DNA of 64,000 nucleotides from Candolleomyces eurysporus (taxonomy: Eukaryota; Basidiomycota; Agaricomycetes; Agaricales; Psathyrellaceae), in NCBI GenBank assembly GCA_027579435.1, contig JANBPK010000922.1:124001-188000 (forward strand), given 5' to 3'. Both the position numbers and the translations under genes were made by a program. Shown piece after piece: positions 10,706 through 23,312 of this stretch (positions are counted from its first letter, which is position 1; every line of letters starts with the position of its first letter). The notes beneath the pieces are model-generated. The model was not told where the DNA came from. It made no database searches and saw only the letters and a program-made list of their open reading frames with translations.

Positions 10706-11837
10706 TTAAATCATCGAAGAAAAGGTGGCTGGAGAATCACTGTCGCTCTTCAGACGGAACAGCCACTTCATGCGGTCCACAAAGCCGGCGTCAACGGGGA
10801 ATTCCTTCAACTGTTCCTCCTTCTCCTGGGACAGACACTTCGTCTGGGGATCCCATAGCCAACTTTCTAACGTCATTATGAGGTTCTGTGCCGCCTCCGT
10901 TCCCGCAACCCGCTTGCCCAACTCAATCAACTCTTTTTGAATTTGGGTTGCGGCTGCATGTTTTCTGAGAATGTGGTCGATGATGTCGTTTGCATCACTT
11001 GCGGGATCTACGATACGCCTGTAGATGGCACCCTGGGTCAAAACTTCGCTCCAAGACTCTAGCAGTACCTTCTCTCGGATTGTTCCAGCTGACGAGCTGT
11101 ACGGGACCGTCTCCCATTGCGTCGAGGCCATTACGACCCTTCCGAGAGGGACGGGCCCGCAGATGCTGCGAAAAAGATTGTAGCTCAAAAGCCCTGGGCC
11201 TGGCATACGAGTTTGACGGATGCTGTGAAGGTAAACGAGGCCGGCAACGTTCACCCGCATGTTCTTGCTCTCATATCTGGAAGATTTTAGGTCAATTGAG
11301 GCACGCGATTGACGATGAACAAAAAACAGACTGACACGGATGCCAGCCAAACGGAGACTCTCCTCAGGGTCTCGTATTCACCCTGATCGGGATCATCAAA
11401 ACCAGGTGTGTCGACAAGCACAAGGCGACGATTGGGCGCCACTGGATGAATTGAAGGAAGTGTAAATGGGGCGACGCCAATTTGCTTCGTGCACGAACTC
11501 AGACCGTGGTGCGCAGTCATGAGCCCCTCGACACCACAGATTATGTTGATGAACTACGAAGCGTCAGAAAAGGGTTTGAAGACATTGAAAAGACAACCGC
11601 ACAGTGCTCTTTCCCGCTCCAGTTGGACCCATAACACTTGAAGGATGTCAAAAGGGTTGGATAGAGAAGAAGTGAAATCACTGACACAATGATCAAGTCA
11701 TCCTGATGTGCATCCGTGAAGAGTTGATCTTCAATCGTAGTATCTAGATGGTAATTGGCATTTCCTCGGCCAGGTCTCACCGGCGAATGTGGGAGCCTGT
11801 ACCAGTCGAGAAGAATTAGCCCTAACCGAGGTATCAT
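10706..11837 (-). CDS. G1: fungal-type P-loop GTPase (AIG1-like G domain)
   Basis: Exons are 11837-11686, 11636-11603, 11553-11336 and 11276-10706, giving 324 residues. The 34-nt second exon encodes the P-loop MGPTGAGKST. The third exon carries a conserved Thr-rich switch region (HGLSSCTK) and LVLVDTPGFDD (Walker B/G3). The fourth holds GLVYLHSIRQTRM, then VVMASTQW in the place of the G4 loop, then a helical C-terminal region. The G2 and G3 genes share the exon pattern. These proteins resemble AIG1/IAN-type and septin-like GTPases annotated in Agaricomycetes as G-domain-containing proteins. They presumably bind GTP; biological role unknown. The gene lies between the paralogues P1 and P2 on the same strand. 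The start codon at 11837 is less sure than the rest. Confidence 0.8.
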
Positions 11838-11977
11838 GGTGGTACGACATACGATATATCACCCGCACACTTGAGACCCAATAGATTCTTGTCTGTAGAA
11901 GACACGACAGGTGGGAATTGTGAAGTGGGGTTTTCTCTATTCTCCAGATAGGCTACCCCTGTTGGAAATCATAGGAT

Positions 11978-13968
11978 TCAGCGTGTGGTGACACTGTCCG
12001 AACTGCACCCTGACCGTTGCGAACGCACAGTACCCTGGACTTGATAATTTCAACGCATAAATCGTCTGCTCACGAGAATTAAGAGCAGAAACGCATTAGA
12101 AGAACGAAGTGAGGGCTTACCAACCGAGGCAAAGGCTGCAGGATTTGTTCTCCAGTCATCGTCATGACTCAAGGCACAGTCTGCACCTGTCTGGTTTTTC
12201 GTTAAGTTGCAGCATGACTTGGAGCAACGTAGCATAGAGGCTTACAGCCCGCAATAGCAAACCGGTGATCCTATCACAGGGGTGGATAGTCTGGATCGAA
12301 GAAATTCGTTGATACGGTATGGAAGATGGATGCTGAAAATCACACACCGCTTCTGTTGTCGGGAAAAACTCTACTTGTACAGAGTCGGCACTGAGGCAGA
12401 AATCCCTTCCTGTTATTGGACTGCCGTGGGAACCACCTTGCGTACCGTTACTTCCTAACGATCCACTTCTGCCATTACCGGGCCCGTCCGTGGCATCTTT
12501 GCTGGTTCCATCTTGAGACTCGTAATCCGAGCCAGTCCCTGATCCGGCACTGCTCTCGGTTTTGGAAAATGAACCCCGCAATTTTGAGCGAAATTCATCT
12601 GAAAATGCTAGTTTAAACCCTTGCAGGAAGAGAGCTTGATCCTTGCCATGGTTGCTTTGTGTAGATTGTGTCGTGCGTCCACATCGCACTTCTGCCATTG
12701 CGAGATGCGTCCAGTTGTAATGCGGTAATATTCCTGGTCCCCTGGGAGAGTCTTCTTTCACGAGCCTTAACTCGTTGTGAGGGGCTTGTGCCATATTCTT
12801 GTAAGCAGCAATGGCCCAGCTGTAGCTCTTGATACATCCTGAGATGATATACAGGGACTCGTCCACTCGTTGGATACTATCCGCGTGTTGATAAATAAGC
12901 CCGGCGTGATGGATTATAAAGTCGCGCAGTGCAACCCGATCTATCACTTGTTCGAGGTCTGCGTCTGAGGTGCAAGCCAATATTGCGCCTGGCTCTTCGC
13001 AACAATGAAACTCAAAAGAGGAGATACTTTTTGGACGTGCTGGTCAGTAATCGGGTGGGAGTTGACGAAACAAACCAGCCCACCTTCCGTCTGGTGTCCT
13101 GTGTACTAGCGACGATGTGCCATCGGAAATTATCTGACCTTCTTCGAGTTCTGCTCGACGAACTCTTAACTTCCCGGAAGGGACCTGGTGCGTCGGGCCA
13201 GCAGCCACCAAGGCTCGCAAAGCATCTCCTTCCCAGATATTGAAAATCTTTTGGAAACCGTAGACCGCACTAAATGTTCCAACGTCACCTGGGACGATCC
13301 CCCTTCCATCGACCAGCGGCTCCTGGGGTTTGGGGCTCCAACACGCAAGACCATGCCCGGATGGTAGCATACCTCGAATGTAGATTTCTGCCTTGGTAAG
13401 ATTGCGAAATTGAATGGATTCCGGGTCCACATCTTCGATAGAGGTCTTGAACGTTACGAAGGTCAGATTCCGCTGCGGGAGTCCGCAATGAGGATATGCA
13501 CTCACCACGTGAAACTGTTCGGGGTTCGAGGAGGAAAAGAGGAGGGGAAGAGAAGGCTGGTGATGAGGTTGACCAGCCGAAGGGTCATGACCGGCATTGG
13601 TGGTCGCTTCAACGGCTAGATCGGCATGTTCTGTAGTTTGCTCAGGGGGCGAGATATTCAAGGACCGTTGCATTTGTGAGCCGTGATGGAGGGCTCCCCG
13701 ATGTTCAGCAGATTGGAAGAACCTTGAGAGATGCCGAACGAATCGGCTTCTAAGCTGCCCCGCAGAAGGGCTTATAGACGATGGAGATACCGTTTGCTCT
13801 GTCGTGCCTGCCAGGCTCGGTGCATTGACGTTGAAGTTGAAGGACGCAACGTATACATCATTTCCTGCGGCTACGAAACTAGAATCTCGGAAAGCTTGAC
13901 CATGGGCTCCAGTGAACATTGCTGTTGCTGTCGGCCTATCGGGGCTCTCTGCTGTCCCCCCNGGGCAT
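11978..13968 (-). CDS. P2: unnamed fungal family protein, paralogue of P1
   Basis: Five exons (13968-13506, 13445-13084, 13026-12348, 12190-12121, 12039-11978) give 544 residues once the single N at 13962 is deleted. With that base removed the frame opens with ATG directly before MPGGTAESPDR, matching the P1 start region. Conserved blocks in order are FTGAHGQAFRDSSFVAAGN, AEIYIRGMLPSGHGLACW, VPGDVGTFSAVYGFQKIFNIW, SFEFHC...GAILACTSDADLEQ, AGLIYQHADSIQRV, GKDQALFLQGFKLAF and TGADCALSHDDDWR. Intron positions equal those of P1. The N-terminal block is reminiscent of leader motifs in basidiomycete NLR proteins, but no NB-ARC or NACHT domain is present. Function unknown. Confidence 0.75.
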
Positions 13969-14420
13969 CCTGATGTCTGAAGCACGAATAGAGGAAGAAA
14001 GCACGCTTGGTGCAGAGCAGTGTGGTGGGGAGAGGATGTGCGTCCCAATCTAGCGCCCATTCTCATCCTAACGCATCCAGTGCTGTGCGGAGCCGACGCC
14101 GGGATGAAGTGTTGCCTGGCCGTTTTTCGAGCTCGAGGTTGATTGAAACCCAAACTCTAGGTTCGATTCAGTGACGGAAAAGTCGGTCAGTACAGAGTCA
14201 CCAGGGAAAGTCAAAACTGCTATGAATCCGCAACAGAGGGTAGGACAAGGCTAGACAAGAGCAGCAAAACGCGATGAATAACCGGCGAGAATGTGCAAGA
14301 TGGATGCCTCTGATTTAATCTTCGTGTGTGAAAGAGAGGGGGCCTCCAGTTCGGATACCCGTCGCTACAATGTTTTGTATAGCCTGTATATACCTTCGTG
14401 ATTTCTAAACTTTATACACA
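13969..14420. other. Promoter region of P2 and spacer to MET2
   Basis: About 150 bp here (for example the stretch near 14100-14190) resembles 25500-25620, which lies upstream of the P3 relic, so the P promoter was duplicated together with the gene. No coding region seen. Confidence 0.5.
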
Positions 14421-15912
14421 TTACCACCGCGTAACATCGGCCTCTGCCTCCCCAAAGATACTCGTCTTCTTAATCGCAAAGTCCTCCTCCACCTGCCCCG
14501 CCCCTTCATCCTCCAGTTTCTTATCATACAACTCCCGAAACTCCCTCTTAAGTGACCTCAAAATGTTACTGTTAATCGCCTCAAATTCCAACAAAAACCC
14601 ATCGTGTCCATCCGGACTCGGAATCGTAACCAACTCTGCTCCGGGAATATGATCAGCAATCTCCTTCTGCTCCCCAGGCGTAAATAGGCCATCTGTCGCG
14701 ATACTGACGACGAGAGACCGTGGAGGTAAAGTGGCGAGGACTTTCGGCAGAGCGGTAGGGTCTGTTGAGGAGTCGCCTTCAACACGGCCTCGAGCGATAT
14801 CGTGCGTGTCAAGTTTACGAGTGATATGGATGTAGCAGTTGGCGTCGAACCGTTTGATGAATTTCTCGCCTTGGTAGCGGAGGTAGGACTGGGCAGAAAA
14901 GATGGGTGGCGTTAAACTGCCCTCTTCTTCTTTCACTGACGAGGATCCATCCGTCGTCTGCGGTACAGTGGTGGGCGTCGACGATGACTTGGATTTGGTG
15001 TTCCGCAGACCATCGTTATGCAAGATCGAGTTGTCGAAACGGGTTTTCGGCGAGGCTGGCGGAGTGATGGTGCCCACTGTATTGCCGCTACTGTTCAGAG
15101 ACACCTGCGCCTTCCTGCCGAATCGACTTTCGAAGGAGTCCCTCGACCGATAGGTCAACAGCGCACTCATACGTGCAGCAGCGAGCCCAGACGCGGGCTG
15201 GGCGCTGTAGAAACCGTCTTCGTACGTGGGGTCGCTGTAGATGCTTTGTCGTTGGGCCTCACCCCAGCTGATACACCATGCGGAATGGCGTGCGGAGGTG
15301 GCAAGGGGTATAATGTATTTGATGTAGCCTCTTGGAGAGCTAAGCGGCCATTCAAGGACCGCCATACCACCCATGGAGCCTCCGATGACGACGGCGACGG
15401 ATTCCACTCCGAGGTGGTCGAGGACTAGTTTGTGGATCCTGGAAATGATTCAGTATGAAGGGGACCCCGCAACGTAAAGTAGCACGTACCGGACGTCGTC
15501 TCGTATTGAGGTTGGCGGAAATTGGGGTCCATAGGGTTTGCCAGTTTCTGGATTGATAGTAACTGGGGAAGCGGAGCCATATGGTGAACCAAGGACATTG
15601 GCACAAAAAATAAACCAGCGACTGGGGTCAAAGGCCTTATTTTTGCCCATCAAAGGCCCCCACCTAACGATACAAGCGATTGGTCAGGCCATCTCTGTGG
15701 GATATGAGCTGGCAATGATTGACGCACCAATCCTCCACATCCGCACTGCCAGTAAATGCGTGGCAGATAATCATCACATTATCCTTCGTCTCGTTAAGTT
15801 TCCCCCATGTCTTATACGCGACAGGAACCTGGTTCAGCACCGTCCCACATTCCAGCTCAAAAGACGGCACGACGAAAATTTCCTGGTCGATCAGCTCGGT
15901 CAAGGAAGGCAT
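14421..15912 (-). CDS. MET2: Homoserine O-acetyltransferase (methionine biosynthesis)
   Basis: The enzyme transfers acetyl from acetyl-CoA to L-homoserine, the committed step to O-acetylhomoserine for methionine and cysteine synthesis. Exons are 15912-15728, 15663-15490 and 15438-14421, giving 458 residues. The alpha/beta-hydrolase signature is complete: nucleophile Ser about 141 in VIGGSMGGMAVLEW, Asp about 369 in VSIATDGLFTPGEQ, and His about 398 in SPDGHDGF. The N-terminal ...VAYKTWGKLN...NVMIICHAFTGSADVEDWWGPLMG and NVLGSPYGSASP segments are typical of the family. A Ser/Thr/Pro-rich insertion of about 70 residues between the lid and the C-terminal part is typical of fungal members. The start ATG directly precedes the conserved region. 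GTGCGT and GTACGT donors support the introns. Confidence 0.95.
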
Positions 15913-16022
15913 GGTGGTGCTATATGTTCAGCACAGGGTAGAATCCGAAGGAGAATTGTTTTGAAGATTGGGTACCCGGTGAATCGTAACTGATTTAAAA
16001 ATGGTCCCCTCCGTCGATGCCT

Positions 16023-16384
16023 TTATAGCACAATCGCCGTCCGCTGATCAGTATTACTCACTTGCGGTAAGCCGAAGGAGCTATATGGTATAGAAGGCCT
16101 CTCGTGATACGTCCAATGATTCCAGATGTTGTCGCCACACGCCCAACTCGTCGTCGAGGTCACGTATACGGGTGTCCGTGCCTTGTGGCCAACAATCACG
16201 CCTTCTTCGAGGCTGAAGGCGCAATCGAGGGTCTAACAGTTCCCAGATGCGGTCCTTTGGGCTGTAGAGGTGCCCACACTGACCTATCCAAGTCGCGGCC
16301 TTGAAGAGGGTTGAAGAAGGTCGAAAGCGAAAGCAGGTCGTATTCAGTCCCAGTTCGAGAATCCGAGTCATCAAATTGCGCCAT
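16023..16384 (-). CDS. Possible small unknown protein upstream of MET2
   Basis: Joining 16384-16280 to 16232-16023 (donor GTGTGG, acceptor GTTAG) gives 104 residues. The first part is acidic (MAQFDDSDSRTGTEYDL). The second contains SLEEGVIVGHKARTPVYVTS and GDNIWNHWTYHERPSIPYSS, whose composition looks like real protein. A GTGAGT donor at 16061 could extend it with another exon. I do not recognise the family and there is no paralogue in the window, so this is a moderate-to-weak candidate. Confidence 0.4.
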
Positions 16385-16963
16385 CGGGAAAGATAAGATA
16401 AGATGACCAACGGATCAAAGCGTGAGCCCATCTCCGAGTTCGACACTGGTTCCGAACGATCGCAGCGTCCTGGTTGTCAAGTGCGCTGCACTTAGAGTTG
16501 GTCGGTGGAGAACTCATTTAATATCTGCGCTTGGATGATGCTGCTGGTGAAGAAGATGCGCAAATCTCGTGGCGCCAGACAAGGTCAAGAAAGGGGAACC
16601 TCGCACGCGCACTGCGCGGCAACCAATCACGCCCCGAAATGCTCTCGGTCACAGTCAGGAAAGCACGAGAACTCCACTAGAGTGGTCTAGGAATGACACA
16701 TTCGAATAGTGGAGGCTATTGTCTTGGTAAGAGAGTATTTCTGGAGGTCATGCTGTGGCGTTGCAGAACTCGTAATACATTCCAGAATGCTGGCCGCCAC
16801 AGGTCACAGTACCTCACGCACAAAATTCCCCATAACATATAAGTACTCGTGGGGAATCTTCTCGCGATGTCGATAAGGTGAGGAGAGTTGTCGTGGTCCT
16901 GCAAATTTGCTAGACACCTGCACCAAAGCACGAGGACAATCACATATCGCAAAACAATGTCAA

Positions 16964-19342
16964 TTAAACCATGCCTACATCCTGGAAAGAAAAGACTTCC
17001 TCATCTGATAGCAGTACATCACTGGGGGGGNTTGGGCGGTCTCAAGCTCTCCATATCCCAAACCACCATTGTCGCCACTTTCGAAATTTGCTGGTACCGC
17101 GCTTCGTCAAGATCATACCTACACTGCTTGAACTCCAACAGCTCCAGAGGAACTTTAGGTTGAGCATGCTTCATCCTCATCTCGAGGTTCTGTACAACCT
17201 GCGAGGCAAAGTTGCAGCCTTCCGCTGATAGCCAATCCTCGTCCTCCGAATCGGATTCGAAGACGCTTTGCTCTGCTCGCCAGCGAATTTCGACCGACAC
17301 GTAGGTGAAAGTAAGCGCCCGAAGGGCAGGGAAAGGGGCATTGTCTTGGTCAAATTTCATCTCGTTCAGAAATGGTTGCTGATGGGTAGAGGCAACAGTC
17401 ACGGACTCCAATGCCGGCTCGCGAGCAAGAGAAGCCCAGAATGTAGGGAGGATCGCATGCACACCCGATTCGAACTCTCTATTGAGGGCTATGACTTCGA
17501 TCGTCCGAAGCTCGGCAAATGACCAATCCTGCGTGTAGACACTGGGGTCATTGAAAGGAAATAGCGATTTGAGCTCCTGATTTTGGCGCGAGCTGGTGAC
17601 CTTGGCAATGATAGATGCGGGAGCGAAGGTTCCATCTTTCGATGCACGGGGCCCTTTCCAGCCGCGTATTATCCAACCTATGTCGTTCGCGCTCCAGGTG
17701 TGATCTATGACCATTTCTTGGGGGGNTGATCGGACCGTCCTGAGCGTTTTTCACGGCTGAGAACAGTGCGCGCAAGTGTGGTTCTGGGTCGATGTTATCC
17801 GAAAAGCGATAATCAAGTTCCAGCTGCTTGACGTCACTAGGGATCCTAATGTATGTCAACACCAACATCAATGCTGTTGAGTCACCGGAGAGGCGAAGGG
17901 ATTCAAGATGGTTGAGATGGATTAGGCGTGGATTGGGTGCAGCAATGGCCGAGGAGTCATGTTGCTCAGAGAAATCTGACCATCGTCCATCAAGATGAAG
18001 ATGGAGACATTCGAGACCGGGCAAGCCCTCCAGCACGGGGAAAAGGTAGGCCGCTTGGTCTTGCAGGGCGTGATCGAGGATGAGGTGGGTCAAATTAGGA
18101 GACCGTAATAGGTGTGAGCTCCATTGAATTATGCAACCTGAAAGTTGTAGTCGGCGTAGGTTTGGCGTTCCGGCACTGAAATTGATTTGAAGTAAATAGG
18201 GTCGATCACCAGGCCTTTCATGCGCAAACGCCCTAATCTTCAATGATTCAAGGGTGGCACACGGAAGGTCACCAGATATTAGGTCTTTAATGACTGAAAG
18301 GTGAGCGTCGAAGTCGAGGGATTTCAGCTGCTGCGTTTGACCCATGATTCTGCCCATCGCGTTGATGGCTTTAGGCTTGGCATACCAGTAGCTATACATA
18401 TTGTTGGGGCCTCGATATTCGATGGAGAGGGGTACGTCCTGAGCATTCTGACGCATAAATTCCAGAAGCTCCGGGGTTGTATTTTCTCCAATCCGGAAAT
18501 GGGCCCATAACTGTGGATACCCGATGGCAGTCTCCCTCCATGAACGAGTGACGTGGCACATGGTGATACAGCTTGGTAAGGCCGGCTTGGGGCCATTGGC
18601 CTCAGCGAAGGAGACGAATGATAGGATCATGCACAAAACTTCTGGAGGAAGGACAGATATTGGAGATAAAGCATTGCGGCAACGCTTGACTTCATATAGC
18701 TCGTGCTCTAGTTTCAAGATATGATAGTCCAATTTTTGTTGGTCCCGGTGCCAGTCCAGCGTCATACCTGGAACAAAAATGGGCTGTCTTGAATTGAAAT
18801 TGGACATGCCTGGGCTGCACTCACCCGCTCGATTACTATGCAGAGCTAATTTCTCCTTCCTCTTCATCGTTTCAACTTCAAGGTCCTTTGGCGGGCGTGC
18901 CTGCTATAAATATGAGAACGCGCTAAAAGAAAATCGAGCACGGGAAATGATCGTACCTGCGTCTTTTCGAGTTCAGGTACTAATATAGAGGTGATGAGGC
19001 TTTCAATCTGTTTGGCTTTTGCAACTAGATCCATTAATAGTTCTTCTTGGTTCGCTACCCTCATCTGTTAGCTCCAAGTTGGCATTTTCATGAAGGTTGA
19101 GGCAAACCTTCGAAAACACCAGAGGAATCACTGAACCTCTCCACGGTCCTCAACTCCGTCTCCGGGATATCTGTTTTAGTTTGCATAGGAGTCTCGTGAG
19201 TCTTCTTGAGGTATGAGGCGGCATTCGAAACGAGTTCGAGTATCTATTTGTGGTGGGACTGAGTATGAGCTTAACAGCAAGGCAACTGGAGAAAACATAC
19301 CCCGCAAATCTCATCTCGAAGTTGAGTAATAGCTCTGTCCAT
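16964..19342 (-). CDS. F-box protein with C-terminal leucine-rich region
   Basis: F-box proteins present substrates to SCF ubiquitin ligases through Skp1. Five exons (19342-19301, 19243-19108, 19054-18957, 18900-18825, 18767-16964) give about 717 residues after deleting the Ns at 17726 and 17031. Each N interrupts an otherwise continuous frame beside a G/C homopolymer. The small first exons encode a helical N-terminus (DRAITQLRDEIC, QKLDYHILKLEHELYEVKRC). The F-box is near residues 157-205, with VLPPEVLCMILSFVS and SRSWRET-like ...VTRSWRETAIGYPQLW. The rest is a series of leucine-rich segments such as TPNLRRLQLSGC and NLTHLILDHAL. This layout is common in agaricomycete F-box/LRR expansions. 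Substrate unknown. Confidence 0.82.
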
Positions 19343-19634
19343 GAGCGGTATCTTCGCGCTCAGAGCCAAAACGGCAAATATACGATTATCTGCAAGGCGA
19401 GTGTTACTGAATTCAAGAAAATGAGTCGTCGACTGACTCCTCTCCTTGGAAGTTCGTATTGCAGCTGAGTTTGAAACGAGATTGCTCGATTCTTGGTTCG
19501 TTTAAAAGCACCGAGGTCGGAGAAAAGCAAGGTACATGATTGAAAACCGATATATTGTTCACAATCTGAGTCCCTGCCAATGGTTTGATATTTCCGGTTG
19601 GAGAATATAGTCATGTAAAAGCGTAAGCCCCGAA

Positions 19635-20493
19635 TTACGTCTTGCAGGTCTGCCATTGGAGGTTGAAGGTCTGAGCGAACGAATCAGAAACCGTTTTTAA
19701 GAAAGAAATCGAACTGCAATTCGGTGTCTGAGACGCTCACCGAGTCGGTGGCACCGGCAAGGTAGCCGGAGCCCATGGTATTAGCAGAGTTGTTAACACG
19801 GACGTCGCTGTTGATAGTCAAGTATGTGCCAGAGCCGCATGGCGACGGCACAGGGTGGAGGAAATAGTCTCGGAAGATGTAGGAGTCGCTAGCAACAGGG
19901 CCATTAAAATTGGACCGAGCACTAGTTTGAATGACTTGTGCTTGGAAGTAGTAGATCGACGCCTGCACTGCGGTAACCTTGCTATCCAGTTGATAGTAAC
20001 CACGCTATAGGCAAGATGTAAGATGACTTCCTAACGGAAAGAGATGTCACTAACGTAATCCACGGAGGTAATATCAAAGGTGAGCCCGGCAGGGATCTGG
20101 ATGCCAAAGAACAACTGGCAAACCCTCCTGTTGCTGCGAACAGGGATGCCTGGACCGGCTTCAGCGATGAACTCACTGAGCGCCACCGTCATAGCGGTTT
20201 TATCAGCTGCGAGGGTTGCATCAGACGAGAGGCCGACGAGATGCTTGGAGAGAACAACCATTGAGAGAGTAGGAAACCGACCCTGGGGGGCACCCGGTAC
20301 CAAGGAACGCAAAACTCGTACTAAACGTGACATGCTGAACGTCAGGGGCTGTAAACGACGCGAAAAAGGTGACCTACATGTTGAACCCTGAGGGGTCGGG
20401 TCCCGAAAACTCGACAGGCTTCTCAAGGCTCGCGCCAGACGCAGCAAACGTAACACAGACGAGAGAGAGGAGTGAAACGATTGACTTAAACAT
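19635..20493 (-). CDS. DUF4360 secreted protein, copy 1
   Basis: Exons 20493-20378, 20334-20055, 20004-19741 and 19670-19635 give 231 residues. A signal peptide opens the protein (MFKSIVSLLSLVCVTFAAS). The DUF4360 body shows SEFIAEAGPGIPV, NRRVCQLFFGIQIPAGLTF, VDY joined to RGYYQLD, then VQASIYYFQ, SPCGSG and NSDVRVNNSAN, and it ends TFNLQWQTCKT like other family members. Family function is unknown; it is a small secreted or wall-associated fungal family. The segment after the first intron is read in a frame that does not contain the family's GCP motif, although GTGCPPGS is encoded one frame over; see findings. First of a tandem array. Confidence 0.78.
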
Positions 20494-21159
20494 ATTTGGC
20501 AGGTCCGTTGATCATTCTATTCGCTGCAATCAACGTCTCTTATATGTTCACGGAGATATCGGTAAATATTTCTCAACTATTTTACTGTAAATCATGGGAA
20601 GAAACTACGGAAAAGATTCACAGGACTTGCGAAGCTCTCGTCTTTTGGACGATAGGGCGGCGCCAACAGATGGTCCCTAACAAAGTCAATCACACCGGTA
20701 AGTCCAGAGCTCGCGCGACAACAAGGGATGACGCACGAGTTTGGAAAATCACCTTTTACCGCAATGTAACAATTGCGGGGCAGATAACATGAATAGTCCA
20801 ATGTCTTTGATCCCGCCAAGTTATGGGAAGGCCGCTATACACGGAAGGAATCCTACCAAATGGTGGCTACGACCTGCGGTGAATGATCGTGGCATTTCGA
20901 TGCATATCGGGAACAAGGCGCCTGGCAGTTGTAATTCTCAAGCATCTTATGACAAGGTAGATAAGGATTGTCTCTCGAGAACTCGGGCTTTCGACAGGCG
21001 CAATAATACTGCTAGACGCGTTCTGTCGTACTAGTCAGATCAGAGAAGCGAGGTATAGATTCAAGAACACCGAAGGGATATGATTTTCATAATCCAAATT
21101 CACGAGATTGATATATCTGCGTAAAAAATAAGTCATGTAAAAGCATAACTTGCTGAGAA

Positions 21160-22031
21160 TCACGTCCCGCAAGTTTGCGATTGGAGGTTGAAGGTCTGAG
21201 TATACGAGTCAGAAACCGTTTCCAAGCAATAAACTGAGCGACAGCTCAGTGTCAAAGGTCTGAGACACTCACCAAGTCAGTGACCGTGGCAAGGGGGCCA
21301 ACGGCCCTGGGATTAGCGGAGTTGCTAACACGGACCTCGATGTTGATGTACAAGACTGTGGCAGAACCGCATGGCGATGTTACAGGGATGATGAATGCGT
21401 CCCGGAAAGTGTAGTCGCTATAAGCAGGGCCAGTAAGAGTAGAGCGGACAGTAGCCTGATTATTTTCCCCTTGGAAGTAGTAGGTCGACTGCTGCATTGC
21501 AGTCACATTCCTATCCAGTTGATAAGAACCATGCTATAGGAAAGACGTAAGATGACTTCCAGTAAACGGAACGAGATGCGGACGCTACTGACATAATCTA
21601 CGCTGGAAATACTGACAGCGAACCCAGCAGGGACAATGACTCCAAAGGCCAACTGGCAATTCTTCCTGTTGGCGGCAATAGGAATGCCTGGACCAGCTTC
21701 AGCGATGAAGTCGCTGAATGTGACCGTCACAGCAGTTTTATTTGCTATGAAATTTGCGTCAGACGAAGCTCTGATCGAGATGATTGGATAAAAACGAACG
21801 GTTGAGAAAATAGTAGGTGGTCCCTTCTGGGCATCCGCTACCAATGACAGCAAGACTCGTGCTAAACACGGCATGCTGAGCGTTAGAGGGTTGTAAACGA
21901 CGCAAAAAAGTGACCTACATGCCGAAACCTGGAGGGGTCCCGGGAAAGTCGGCACGCTTCTCAAGGCTCGCGCCAGGTGCAGCAAAAGCAACAGAGGCAA
22001 GAGCGAGGAGTGAAACGATCGACTTGAGCAT
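21160..22031 (-). CDS. DUF4360 secreted protein, copy 2
   Basis: Exons 22031-21919, 21875-21593, 21533-21273 and 21195-21160 give 230 residues. The signal peptide is MLKSIVSLLALASVAFAAP, followed by a probable LEKR processing site. The body has SDFIAEAGPGIPIAANRKNC, VPAGFAVSISSVDY joined to HGSYQLDRNVTAMQQSTYYF, SPCGSATVLY and VRVSNSAN. The last exon reads TFNLQSQTCGT, so the Trp of the family's LQW ending is Ser. As in copy 1, the GSGCPEGT motif is present in the DNA but in another frame from the spliced reading. The intron-exon pattern and flanks match copies 1, 3 and 4. Confidence 0.76.
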
Positions 22032-23312
22032 CTTTTTTGAGGTCCGTTGACTTCGATTCATTGCCCTCAGCATCTCTTATAAAGTCGCGGAGTTATCGGT
22101 AAAGCTTTCTTACTATAAATCACCGGAAGAAACTTCGAACAAGGGTCACAGGACCTGTTAAGGCCTCAGACAGCTCCTAACACAGCGAATCACCATCGGT
22201 GGGTCCAGAGCTCGCACACACAATGACAAGGAAGGATACACAAGGTTGGAGAAACGAGTTTGACCACACAATGTAACAATTGCGGAGTAGATAACACTAA
22301 CAGACCAATGTCTTTGATCCCGCCAAGTCATGGGAAGGCCGCTATACACGGAAAGAATCCTACCGAATGGTACCTATACGACCAGCGGCGAATGATCGTG
22401 GCATTTCGGTGCATATTGGGAACAAGGCTCCTGGCAGTTGCAATCTTGAGCATCTTGCAATATCGGAGTTTGGATATGATAATTTGGATAGAATTACGTC
22501 TAGAGGACTCGGGCTTTCGATGCTGCTGCTGTTGTGCTAATCCTTGAAGGAGGGCTACCTCATAGGATCGAGTTGAGCTGAAGCTCCAATACATGAATTC
22601 CGAGGCATTTTTGACTCGGGTACCACTTTGGGGGGGNTCGTTGCGTGCCAAGACGGTCCTTCCGGCAGTTGCAGCCATGGCTCCGGCCGCTGTTTTCCGC
22701 TGCTCGAGTTCCAGTAAAAAANTGTCTCGAATTTCGCCATGCAACGCATTGGCCACTTCACATAGATACTTTATACTGCCCCGAAGACGGCGCGCATTCG
22801 CGAATTCAAGTATATCATTTGCATTGCTCGATACTCCCTGCATCATCAAGTAGTTTTGGAGACGGTTATCGTCAGAATGCTAATAACAAATAGGGAAGAG
22901 TGGCTTCAGATGATCCGCTTGATTGCCATACTTAGAAGCTGGCGTCGATCCGATTGTCCCAACCCTGAGCTGGAAGCTTAACCTGAAGCAAAGGGTCCTA
23001 AAGAGTCTGTGAAGGAAGATTCGAAGGCTCAATAGGCAAGAAAGACTCACTCTATTTGTGCAAAAATGAATTACTGACTCCTCTCCTTCCTTCTGCCTTT
23101 ATCAAATGTTCGTTTGTATTGCGGCCGAGTTTGAAATGAGATTCAAGTTATTGGATGTTATGAATAATTTGATTCCTTCTGAAGCCCAAGATCAGAGAAG
23201 CGAGGTATTGATAATACAAGAAGATTGAAAGGATATAATGTTCACAATCCAAGGCTCCTGATATTGATTTTTCTGCGTAAAAAANTATGTCGTGCAAAGC
23301 GTAAGCTCAAAA

